From Solirubrobacterales bacterium (GTDB lineage: Bacteria > Actinomycetota > Thermoleophilia > Solirubrobacterales > 70-9): a stretch of 51,515 nucleotides of DNA. The position numbers and the translations under genes were made by a program. Shown here piece after piece: positions 19,491 to 26,336 of the stretch. The first letter of the stretch is position 1, and each line of letters begins with the position of its first letter. Where the stretch lies: the NCBI GenBank assembly GCA_023958085.1, contig JAMLGI010000013.1, positions 1 through 51,515 of the forward strand. The letters are read 5' to 3'. The notes below the pieces were generated by a model that ran no database searches, was not told the origin of the DNA, and worked only from the letters and a program-made list of their open reading frames with translations.

Positions 19491-19859
19491 CTACTACGCC
19501 GGTGTTCTGGTTTCGATCGTCCTGGCCGGTCTGGCTGCCTGGTCCGCCGCCGCGAGCGGACCCCTGTTCGAGCATCTCTGGCTGGTCGCCGGACTGATCC
19601 TGCTGACCGGACTGACCGTGATCCTCGCCCCGTTCTACCACCGCTGGTACCGCCACATGCGCCGGGCGGACGCGGACGACCGCGCAATCACCGAAAAGTA
19701 CGGCCCACCGGCCCCGGAAGAGGTCTGGTCCGGCGGGATCCCGGACCTGCCCCCACTGGATCGGGACGGCCCAAAGGGTGAAGGATCCGAAAAGCGCGAG
19801 CGGCCCTCTAGCGCGAATCGGGGTCAGGGCCAATCCGGAGATTGAAGTGAACGCCGCCG
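19491..19859 (+). repeat. direct repeat, copy 2, carrying a broken 3' fragment of the membrane-protein gene
   Basis: About 96% identical to 17299-17668. It encodes the last ~90 residues of the membrane protein (YYAGVLVSIVLAGLAAWSAAA...IPDLPPLD) with no start and with the stop codon region altered, so the frame reads on to 19845. The 5' end of the gene is absent, so this is a gene fragment, not a second gene. Confidence 0.9.
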
Positions 19860-19984
19860 CCGCGCTTGATATTGCCGGTCGGGTCCGGCTCCCTTACGCT
19901 GGAAGACCGACCGGGTTATGGTGAAGAGTGGTCGATCAGAAGGCGCTGGTTCGACAGCACTTCTACGCGAAAGGGTCCCCCCAC

Positions 19985-20440
19985 ATGACTCTCTTAGCAA
20001 TCATGACCCGTTTTCTGGTCTTCTTCGCGACCGCGGTCGCCGCGGTCGTCTTGGTCTTTGCGGGCCTCGCGAGCGCGGCCCAGCCGCAGACTGGCGGTTT
20101 CTCCTATTTCCAAAGCTGGGTCGGTGGGGCATACCGCCATTCGGTCAGCTTCACGGTCGTGAGGGCGCGGGGGAAGACAACGCTGAAGCGATTCGTCGTC
20201 AAGACCTCCGCCTGCGGCGGCACTCTGGTGCTGGGCAAGACCGTGAAGGTCAAGGCGAACGGCAAGTTCGCATCCTCTGGCAAGATGAAACTCGTCAACG
20301 GCTCTTCGGCGTTCCTGTACATCGACGGCAAGTTCGTTTCCCGGCGCAAAGCAAAGGGAAAAGTGACATTCCACGCGTGCCCCTTGTACGTGATCAACTT
20401 CGAGGCAGTGAAGGGTGGTAAGAAGGTCATCGACCCCTGA
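19985..20440 (+). CDS. small secreted hypothetical protein
   Basis: 151 residues from ATG 19985 with AAAGGG upstream; an in-frame GTG at 19928 is less likely. A signal peptide (LLAIMTRFLVFFATAVAAVVLVFAGLASA) precedes a ~115-residue basic domain with beta-rich spacing (FSYFQSWVGG, SVSFTVVRARGKTTLKRFVV, CGGTLVLGKTVKVKANGKFASSGKM, FLYIDGKFVSRRKAKGKVTFHAC). Two cysteines could form one disulfide. The strand pattern resembles Ig-like secreted proteins common in this bacterial group. No function is recognised. Confidence 0.75.
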   Translation: MTLLAIMTRFLVFFATAVAAVVLVFAGLASAAQPQTGGFSYFQSWVGGAYRHSVSFTVVRARGKTTLKRFVVKTSACGGTLVLGKTVKVKANGKFASSGKMKLVNGSSAFLYIDGKFVSRRKAKGKVTFHACPLYVINFEAVKGGKKVIDP

Positions 20441-20590
20441 CCCGGCCGGGTGCGGCCCAGAACCGCTGGGCACAGAGAACCCTGGATCCGGGTCGAAGAA
20501 GCACCTCCGGCCGGCCACCGGTCCGGGCCACTTCTGATCCAACCGGGCCGGGAAATCCGGCGTCGGGTGGAGCCGAAACGGTTCAGCGGA

Positions 20591-20848
20591 TCAGTGGCCC
20601 ACGGTGCCACGTCCGGGGTAGTAGAGCCGCAAGGTTCCGGTTCCCAAGTCGGGAGTGGAAACCGTTATCAACCGGTAGTAGCGGCGGGCGCGGCCGCGCG
20701 CTCCGCGCGAGGCTTTCGGCTTCCGCAGGGTGACCTTGGTCCGGTGAAGCTGGAATCCATTCCCGTTCTGGTCGTGGTTGTCCTGGATGAACCCTCGGGC
20801 ATGAGCGCGAAGGGGGACTTTCTCCCCGTTTGTACGTTTCCCAGGTTC
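20591..20848 (-). pseudogene. 5'-truncated remnant of a secreted-type hypothetical gene
   Basis: The interval 20441-20961 has no complete gene. On the minus strand one frame, open from 20848 to a stop at 20591, reads like a genuine protein end: VPLRAHARGFIQDNHDQNG, GFQLHRTKVTLRKPKASRG, YYRLITVSTPDLGTG, LRLYYPGRGTVGH. A stop lies immediately upstream in frame and I see no credible start codon or Shine-Dalgarno. I read it as the C-terminal remnant of a decayed gene; chance remains possible. Confidence 0.4.
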
Positions 20849-20961
20849 TCACCTGGACCCGAAACTCTGAAACCCGTACAACCTCCCGGCTGCTATCGCC
20901 ACGCCTTGCGGGGACGGTGAAGCCGGACCCCCTGCCACCCTCTCGCATAGGCGACGGCGGA

Positions 20962-21267
20962 TTACCTGCGGTAGGCGCGGCCACGCGGGCGGATCGCTCG
21001 AACGTCCAGCACCCGATCGGTGTCCCTGCGAGTGAAGATGATTCGCCACTCACCGACCCGAAGCCGCCAAAGCCGATCGGGGCCGCGTAACCGTTTCACG
21101 TCACCTTCCGGCAGGGCACCGATCCCGATCTGGATTCTCTCCTGGTCTTTCCGGCCGAGACGTTTCAGCGCTTTGAGTGCGGCGGGGCGAACCTCGATTC
21201 GCCACGGGGCCGGATCACTCAGCGGCCAGCCCCGCCAGAGCCTCGGACCACGGGATGCCCCGCTCAC
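20962..21267 (-). CDS. RelE/ParE-type toxin
   Basis: The core PAPWRIEVRPAALKALKRLGRKDQERIQIGIGALPEGDVKRLRGPDRLWRLRVGEWRIIFTRRDTDRVLDVRAIRPRGRAYRR is a full RelE-fold mRNA interferase: two N-terminal helices, then LRGPDRLWRLRVGEWRIIF and the basic end. The first ATG (21267) overlaps the antitoxin by 53 nt. A CTG near 21222 overlapping the antitoxin stop is equally possible, so the first ~15 residues are uncertain. The protein would cleave mRNA at the ribosome when freed of its antitoxin. Confidence 0.88.
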   Translation of the reverse strand: MSGASRGPRLWRGWPLSDPAPWRIEVRPAALKALKRLGRKDQERIQIGIGALPEGDVKRLRGPDRLWRLRVGEWRIIFTRRDTDRVLDVRAIRPRGRAYRR

Positions 21268-21442
21268 TTGCCGCCGCCTCGGCTGCGGCCCGATCGGCCT
21301 CGGTCAACTCTTCATCATCGATCGGGGCAGCATCGAGCTTGGCGATCACGGGATCTTGTGCCCGTTCAAGCATGGTCGCCACCGCCGCCAGGGAATCCTC
21401 GGGGAGCTGATCGACCAGTCTGTGAAGCTCGGTCTTGGTCAT
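21215..21442 (-). CDS. RelB-type antitoxin of the RelE-like pair
   Basis: 75 residues from ATG 21442: MTKTELHRLVDQLPEDSLAAVATMLERAQDPVIAKLDAAPIDDEELTEADRAAAEAAASERG.. The short helical N-terminus (LHRLVDQLPEDSLAAVATML) and acidic AAPIDDEELTEAD middle are typical of antitoxins paired with RelE toxins. The start is favoured because TACTCT ends exactly 6 nt upstream; the longer frame to 21520 has no such support. It is co-transcribed with, and overlaps, the toxin gene. Confidence 0.82.
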   Translation of the reverse strand: MTKTELHRLVDQLPEDSLAAVATMLERAQDPVIAKLDAAPIDDEELTEADRAAAEAAASERGIPWSEALAGLAAE

Positions 21443-21448
21443 GGATAG

Positions 21449-21454
21449 AGAGTA
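21449..21454 (-). promoter_or_regulatory. -10-like TACTCT, 6 nt before ATG 21442
   Basis: Same geometry as the vapBC promoter (hexamer, six bases, start codon). No convincing -35 is visible. Confidence 0.45.
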
Positions 21455-21505
21455 GCACCGAGAAAGCCCTGAAGCGGCAGATTTCCGGGTTCGGAGACCT
21501 TGACA

Positions 21506-21636
21506 ACCGAAGCTCCGCAAGCGCCTTTAGGCGTCTCGGGCGGGCGACCAAAGGGTTCAGGTAACCCCGAAGCGGCGGACCATTTTCCTCTGGGAGGAAA
21601 ATCTGACTGGGCGCGGGGTCAAGGCATCTCGACCAC
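21506..21636. other. conserved 131-nt element, copy 1 (possible structured RNA or attachment-type repeat)
   Basis: Lies in the 375-bp gap between the antitoxin and the RCC1 gene. It aligns with 24420-24550 in the same orientation, roughly 70% identity, with near-identical blocks such as ACCGAAGCTC at the start, AAGGGTTCAGGTA in the middle, CTGACTGG and CTCGACCAC at the end. A 9-bp stem (21582-21590 with 21594-21602, loop TGG) is kept in the other copy through two compensatory pair changes. I match it to no known riboswitch. The remaining gap (21637-21817) shows nothing I can name. Confidence 0.55.
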
Positions 21637-21817
21637 GATCGCATCTGTGACCTCTTCAGGGTGATACCTTGCCGCCGTTGCGCTAGCGTAAAGTTGACGC
21701 TCTTGGTCCCAGCAGACGTCACCCGACCGGGGCGGCAGAAGAATGGCTTCCAGGATTCTGAACCGATTGACGAATACCTCACCCGGGGCTGATCTCAGGA
21801 TTCCCGATGCTGATAGG

Positions 21818-24010
21818 TCAGAGTGGCTCTCGAACTACCCGGCCCCAGCACCAAACATGATTCGCCGAGTCGACTGCGCAAGTTTGACCGCCTCCCGCGC
21901 TTAGAGTCTTGAACGTACCACTTGGGGGGTCAGCCGCGCCAAAACCGCTTCTCCCCCAACACACGATCGTGCCGTCCACTCGAATACCGCAGGTATAATG
22001 ACCGTCAGCGCTCAACGTTTTGAACTCACCGGGTGGAGGGCTCGCTTGGCCATCGCTGTTCGATCCCCAACAGGCTACTGTGCCATCCGTCCTAATTCCG
22101 CAGGAATGGCTGCCGCCTGCACTAACGCTCTTGAACGTACCAACGGGAGCGATAGTCTCGCCATAATCGTCGTTTCCCCAGCAGTCCACAGTATCATTAC
22201 TCCGAATACCACAAGCGACTGCGTTACCAGTGCTCAGAGTCCTGAACGTGCCGGTAGGAGCGGACGTTTCGCCCGCGAAGTCCGAACCCCAGCATGTGAC
22301 GGTACCATCAGCCTTGATCCCGCACGTAAAAAGGCTGTCACCCGCGCTAATGTCCTTAAATGTGCCGCTAGGCGAAGCAGATAGCCCTCCAGTCTTGGTT
22401 CCCCAGCATAACGCTGTCCCGTTTGCCTTTATCCCACACGCATGGAGATATCCTGCGCTTAGGGTCTCGAATCTGTCGGCAGGAGCTACTGGTGCTCCAT
22501 ATCCCTCATCATCGTAACTCCAGCAGATAACTGTCCCAGTGGTTTTCATTAGACAAGCGGGCGAGTTAGAACTCACATCTTTGAATGTGCCTACCGGAAC
22601 AGTGGTCTGCCCAAACGAGTTATCTCCCCAACAGACAGTCTCACTATCGATCCGTATACCGCAGGCATGGCTGCCGCCGACGCTTACGCTCTTAAATGTA
22701 CTTTGAGGCGGACCGTATTCTCCATTTCGGTCCCAGCCCCAACAGCTAAGAGTGTCATCAATCTCGATACCACATGCGAACAGATCACCGGCACTAACGC
22801 TCTTGAATCGTCCTGAAGGAGGAGTCGCTCGACCAAACTCGTTGTCACCCCAGCAAACCACTCGCTCGTTGATGGTCCGGATACCGCACGAGTAGCGATC
22901 TCCGACGCTAATCGTCCTTAACGCTTCTGATGGCACTGTGCCATTCTCATATCCCCAGCATTCTGGTGTGCCGTCGGTTCTCAGCCCGCAAGCTTGGTTC
23001 GTGCCGACGCTCACTGTCTTAAACGTGCCGCTGGGCGGGATGAACTCTTCTGAATCATAGCCCCAACAGACAATCGTGTCGTCGAGACTGACGCCACACG
23101 TTTGGAGACCTCCGGCGCTCACAAGCTTGAACACACCTGCTGGCGGCGAGGCTTGTCCGTAAGAATTGGAACCCCAACAGACAACTTTGTCGTCCGACTT
23201 GAGGCCACACGTGTGCTGACGGCTAGCGCTTAGACTCTTGAAGTTTCCAGCGGGGGCCGAAGCCATCCCTGTGGCATCTACACCACTATTAGAGCCCCAG
23301 CACACAGCCGTTCCTTCGGTCCTCGCGCCACAGGTATAGCCGTCACCAGCACTCACGATCGTGAGCCGATTTGCCCGAAGATCGAAGACCCCAGAAATCG
23401 CGATGTCACCATCCATCTTGACTTTGCAGGCTTCACCATCGACCCGATCGCAGCCCGTCCACCCCTCAAAGGTGGAGTCAGAATCCGGATTGGGAACGAC
23501 GGTTACCTTGGACCCGGTGACGTAGCGGCCGTCGATGGGCTTCGGGTAGACAGTCACGGTGCCGTGGCCGTCCCCGTCCTTCCTGACGGTCAGGGCGTGA
23601 GTCAGAGCCGGAGGCGGAACGATCGGAGGGTCGGCACATGCTTTCTTGACAGCAGCCTTGGCCTTGTTAAACGAAGCTTTCGCTTTCGACTTGGCCTTCC
23701 TAGCATTCGCAAGCTTCTTTTTGGCCTTGGCTTTGGTCTTCCCGTTCGCTCTTTTCATTGCTTTTCGGGCAGCCTTCAGCTGTCTGTCGGCCTGGGCGAG
23801 CTTTTTCTGTCCCCCGGTCCGTTTTGCCTTGGCCTGCTTGCAGCGCACAGCGGTCGAAAGACCAGCCTGGCTGGCCTGACCCGCTGAAGACGCCACTAGG
23901 AGGGTGATCGGTCCACACAGCAGAACCACCAGGAACGAAACCGGCAAGCGAACATAGCGTCTCCAAGACCAACGAGACATTCCCGCTAACGCTCCCCGAT
24001 ACGCCCACAT
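21818..24010 (-). CDS. secreted RCC1-repeat (beta-propeller) protein with Lys/Ala-rich helical stalk
   Basis: 730 residues from ATG 24010, chosen for its Shine-Dalgarno (CGGAGGAAGCG). Layout: signal/anchor (RLPVSFLVVLLCGPITLLVASSAG), a Lys/Ala-rich coiled segment of ~65 residues (KKLAQADRQLKAARKAMKRA...FNKAKAAVKKA), a bacterial surface repeat domain (GTVTVYP..., FEGWTGCDRVDG...VKMDGDIAISGVFD), then 14 RCC1-type repeats each with a CGI..DGTV.CWG motif (one reads CWS). Each repeat has two cysteines. Such propellers bind proteins or matrix; the partner is unknown. G+C is visibly lower (about half) than in flanking genes, a sign of transfer or relaxed codon use. It is flanked by two copies of the 131-nt element. 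Confidence 0.88.
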   Translation of the reverse strand: MWAYRGALAGMSRWSWRRYVRLPVSFLVVLLCGPITLLVASSAGQASQAGLSTAVRCKQAKAKRTGGQKKLAQADRQLKAARKAMKRANGKTKAKAKKKLANARKAKSKAKASFNKAKAAVKKACADPPIVPPPALTHALTVRKDGDGHGTVTVYPKPIDGRYVTGSKVTVVPNPDSDSTFEGWTGCDRVDGEACKVKMDGDIAISGVFDLRANRLTIVSAGDGYTCGARTEGTAVCWGSNSGVDATGMASAPAGNFKSLSASRQHTCGLKSDDKVVCWGSNSYGQASPPAGVFKLVSAGGLQTCGVSLDDTIVCWGYDSEEFIPPSGTFKTVSVGTNQACGLRTDGTPECWGYENGTVPSEALRTISVGDRYSCGIRTINERVVCWGDNEFGRATPPSGRFKSVSAGDLFACGIEIDDTLSCWGWDRNGEYGPPQSTFKSVSVGGSHACGIRIDSETVCWGDNSFGQTTVPVGTFKDVSSNSPACLMKTTGTVICWSYDDEGYGAPVAPADRFETLSAGYLHACGIKANGTALCWGTKTGGLSASPSGTFKDISAGDSLFTCGIKADGTVTCWGSDFAGETSAPTGTFRTLSTGNAVACGIRSNDTVDCWGNDDYGETIAPVGTFKSVSAGGSHSCGIRTDGTVACWGSNSDGQASPPPGEFKTLSADGHYTCGIRVDGTIVCWGRSGFGAADPPSGTFKTLSAGGGQTCAVDSANHVWCWGRVVREPL

Positions 24011-24164
24011 CGCTTCCTCCGTCACCTCGTGTTTTCGGGTACCGAAGCGGAGTCCGGCCACCGGACCCAGCCGCAATCACCTGGAGCATAACACTGGCAC
24101 GAGGGGCGGTGAAATCAGAGGAATCTGACACGCCGAACCCAATACTGCATCGCATCTAGGAACT

Positions 24165-24197
24165 GAATAGTGCGCCCCCGGAGGTGGCGCACTATTC
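24165..24197. other. perfect 12-bp inverted repeat upstream of the RCC1 gene
   Basis: GAATAGTGCGCC (24165-24176) and GGCGCACTATTC (24186-24197) enclose a 9-nt loop. It lies ~155 bp upstream of the RCC1 start. It has no T-tract, so an operator or structured leader fits better than a terminator. Confidence 0.55.
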
Positions 24198-24419
24198 TGG
24201 CGGAACTCGTTTCGGGAAAATCGAGCGAGGGAGGCGGCAGGAGGTGGGGTCGCTGTTTGAACGCTCACCAAATGTTCACGCGGACCTGTCCCATTTGGGA
24301 CACCTGTCGAAAGTCCCAGAGTTGTGCAAAGGAAGCCTCGCAGCCCTCCCCGGTCCCGGCATCGGCAAGATGGGGATACCCCCGTGGCCCCTTGCCCTGA
24401 ATTGGAGCGATCGGTGGAA

Positions 24420-24550
24420 ACCGAAGCTCTGTAAGCGATCGTAAGCCGCTTCGGCAGGTGCCCGAAGGGTCCAGGTACCACCGAAACGGCGAACGGTTTC
24501 CCTCGGGGAGAGAAACTTGACTGCTGGCGGGGTCGCAGCTCCTCGACCAC
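24420..24550. other. conserved 131-nt element, copy 2
   Basis: Partner of 21506-21636. It additionally allows a 7-bp stem CCGAAGC (24421-24427) with GCTTCGG (24448-24454), enclosed by GGTGG/CCACC, and the conserved hairpin GTTTC-c-CTC (24496-24504) with GAG-a-GAAAC (24508-24516). It lies upstream of the RCC1 gene on the minus strand and of the 24869 gene on the plus strand, so orientation as RNA is undecided. Confidence 0.55.
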
Positions 24551-24563
24551 TCAAAAAGTCGGG

Positions 24564-24824
24564 TCAGGTGTCCAGCGCCCCGGCATCCCGAAGGATCAAG
24601 GCAGCCTCACGATGGAGCTCAGCTTCCGTCGGGGTGATGGAATGAGCGATCGGTCCGGCGTTGGGGCCGCTCACGATTTTTGGCAGAGCCCAGACTGGAT
24701 GTGCGTCGGATGGTTCCGTGAAAAAAATCATCGGGATCACCAGTCGCGCGGCCGGAAAGCGGGATGGGCCGACATGAGGTGGCAACGCCGTCACTTCTTG
24801 ACTCGCTGCCACCTCAGACCCCAC
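24564..24824 (-). CDS. possible small hypothetical protein
   Basis: 86-residue frame (or 55 residues from ATG 24731). The second half (HSITPTEAELHREAALILRDAGALDT) has a plausible amphipathic helix and codon use like real genes nearby. There is no clear Shine-Dalgarno and I recognise no family. It overlaps nothing else. It may be a remnant of a longer gene. Confidence 0.3.
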   Translation of the reverse strand: MGSEVAASQEVTALPPHVGPSRFPAARLVIPMIFFTEPSDAHPVWALPKIVSGPNAGPIAHSITPTEAELHREAALILRDAGALDT

Positions 24825-24868
24825 GGGATAAGGTCGATCCGACGGGCACCATCAATCAGGAGGAACCG

Positions 24869-25309
24869 ATGAAACTCCCCGAAAGTGTGAAACCGAAGCT
24901 GCGATCCACCCCGGCCGCCCCACCATTCAACCGGGCCAAAGGCTGGAAGCTCGACCCGCATAACGACCAGCGCATCCGCTGGTGGGACGGCCGCCGGTGG
25001 GGCTCTGCCGTCGCAGACGCTGGCGACGATGCGGAAACCTACGCGGCCGCTGAGCTTGGGGAGAACGTCGAGCTTCCCGAACCACCGAACGTCGGGCCGA
25101 CCACCAGGGCCGCCAGCCCGGACCCGGACAGCAAGATCACGTCGGCTGGGTGGACCACCGCGTTTCTCATCCCAATCGTCGGGTTCTTCGTTGGGGTGGT
25201 GGTCTTGACTCGCGGGCGAACCGAGGGGATCGGGATCATGGTCACCGCGGTCATCATGGCGGTCGTATGGTTTTACGTTCTGTCAGATCTGATGGTTGTG
25301 TCCGGGTGA
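24869..25309 (+). CDS. membrane protein with DUF2510-like WWDG motif
   Basis: 146 residues from ATG 24869 with a strong AGGAGGAA Shine-Dalgarno. A cytoplasmic N-terminal part carries GWKLDPHNDQRIRWWDGRRWGSAV, a variant of the GWYxDP...RWWDGxxW repeat of actinobacterial DUF2510 proteins. Two membrane segments follow (TTAFLIPIVGFFVGVVVL and GIMVTAVIMAVVWFYVLSDLM). Proteins of this type usually accompany envelope or secretion functions, but the role of the motif is unknown. It is a single gene. Confidence 0.8.
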   Translation: MKLPESVKPKLRSTPAAPPFNRAKGWKLDPHNDQRIRWWDGRRWGSAVADAGDDAETYAAAELGENVELPEPPNVGPTTRAASPDPDSKITSAGWTTAFLIPIVGFFVGVVVLTRGRTEGIGIMVTAVIMAVVWFYVLSDLMVVSG

Positions 25310-25622
25310 GCTGCGGGCTCCTGGCCTAGCGCAAAAACCCCGCCACCGAATGAACGGTGACGGGACCCCTGGCAACGCCGTCACTCTTGGACCGGCTTTA
25401 GCGATACAGCGGCGACGTGTCCCGGTGGTCTCGATCATCGGCTCTCCTGGACATCGTGGCCGAGCAGGTGGACGGGGCTGCAACGACCCAGTGAACAGGC
25501 GGTCCGGGGTGGCGCTCAAACCCTTGTCAGAAAACCGGGTCGCGCCAAGGCCTTGTCACTTCCCTTGTCACCCTGCGATTTTCGACGGTCGGTGAAGTGG
25601 AAGATTTGGCTCTGTGAGCGGA
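25310..25622. other. gap without a recognised gene
   Basis: About 310 bases between the 24869 gene and the tRNA. All frames are short or look like shadows. A 15-nt string (GGCAACGCCGTCACT) occurs both here (~25372) and at ~24781, which may mark an old duplication. I see nothing else. Confidence 0.4.
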
Positions 25623-25696
25623 TACCGGGGGAGGGACTTGAACCCCCGACACGCGGATTATGATTCCGCTGCTCTAACCAGCTGAGCTACCCCGGC
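25623..25696 (-). tRNA. tRNA with CAT anticodon (Met, or Ile2 if lysidine-modified)
   Basis: 74 nt. Acceptor stem GCCGGGG pairs with CCCCGGT, then discriminator A. D-arm AGCTCAGCTGGTTAGAGC, anticodon stem GCGGA/TCCGC with loop ATCATAA (anticodon CAT) and T-arm GGGGGTTCAAGTCCCTCC are canonical. No encoded CCA. G1-U72 pairing is a wobble; an initiator tRNA would have a 1-72 mismatch and three G-C pairs in the anticodon stem, so this is elongator Met or Ile2. The bases alone do not separate these two. Confidence 0.95.
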
Positions 25697-25856
25697 GGGG
25701 AGCGGTGAGTCTAAATGATCGCGGGGCCGGGCGACCGGAACCGTGGCAGGACAACGACGGCACGGAAACACCGGGTCTGGCGGGGCTGCTGCCTGATGTC
25801 GGGGGGTGTGGCTCCGGTCCTGATCTCCTTCCGGGCTGGCTGCGAGGGCGGGTGGC

Positions 25857-26249
25857 TCAGAAGTCGCCGATCGCGAACGTGTTCCCGTCCGGGTCCTTGA
25901 CCCAGCAGGCGTGGGAGCCGTCGAACTCGACCACCCCATCCGCATCGGTGTGCAGATCGGGCTCGTCGTACTGCTCGAACCTGACTCCCTTCGCCCGCAG
26001 GGCGGACATCTCGCCCTCCAGGTCGTCAACCTGCCATGCGCCCAGGGTGGCGGTGCTGCGCCCGGCGTGCTCGGGGGACAGATAGACCAGCAGACCGGTG
26101 TGCTCACCACAGCCGTACATCCGCTGTTCATCGGAACCGTTGGTTTCGCCGGATTCCCGCAGACCCAGGGTGTCCTCATAGAAGTGACGGGCTCGGTCCA
26201 TGTCGGAAACGGCCGCTACCGCGGCGATCCTGCTCGTACTCAGGCTCAT
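25857..26249 (-). CDS. VOC-family (glyoxalase/bleomycin resistance-like) protein
   Basis: 130 residues from ATG 26249 with a strong GGAGGAGG. Two beta-alpha-beta modules of the vicinal oxygen chelate fold: AAVAAVSDMDRARHFYEDTLGLRES..., then GAWQVDDLEGEMSALRAKGVRFEQYDEP and WVKDPDGNTFAIGDF. Metal-binding positions are plausible (H of GCGEHTGLLVY, E of VVEFDG), but the reaction cannot be told. It is a stand-alone gene between the tRNA and the ABC exporter. Confidence 0.9.
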   Translation of the reverse strand: MSLSTSRIAAVAAVSDMDRARHFYEDTLGLRESGETNGSDEQRMYGCGEHTGLLVYLSPEHAGRSTATLGAWQVDDLEGEMSALRAKGVRFEQYDEPDLHTDADGVVEFDGSHACWVKDPDGNTFAIGDF

Positions 26250-26336
26250 GTGGGGTGCCTCCTCCTCGGTGGTATCTCGGTGTCCCGAGAAATGCGCCTG
26301 CCCCTTGAGCGTAGCGCGATGCCCCCACCGGCCCGT

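Noticed and set aside
17299-19859. Insertion-sequence or integrase-driven transposition of hipBA
   Set aside because: No transposase, integrase or terminal inverted repeats are visible; the flanking direct repeats are 370 bp of host-gene sequence, far longer than target-site duplications.
21506-21636. Glycine, TPP or ydaO riboswitch
   Set aside because: Short resemblances (CCGAAG...GCAA; ACCCTTTG on the other strand) occur, but the defining cores of these riboswitches are absent and the order of elements does not fit.
24077-24550. 157-codon minus-strand frame over element copy 2
   Set aside because: Composition looks random, and the homologous element copy 1 has stops in the corresponding frames.
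25623-25696. Initiator tRNA-fMet
   Set aside because: Position 1-72 is a G-U pair and the anticodon stem lacks the three G-C pairs of initiators.
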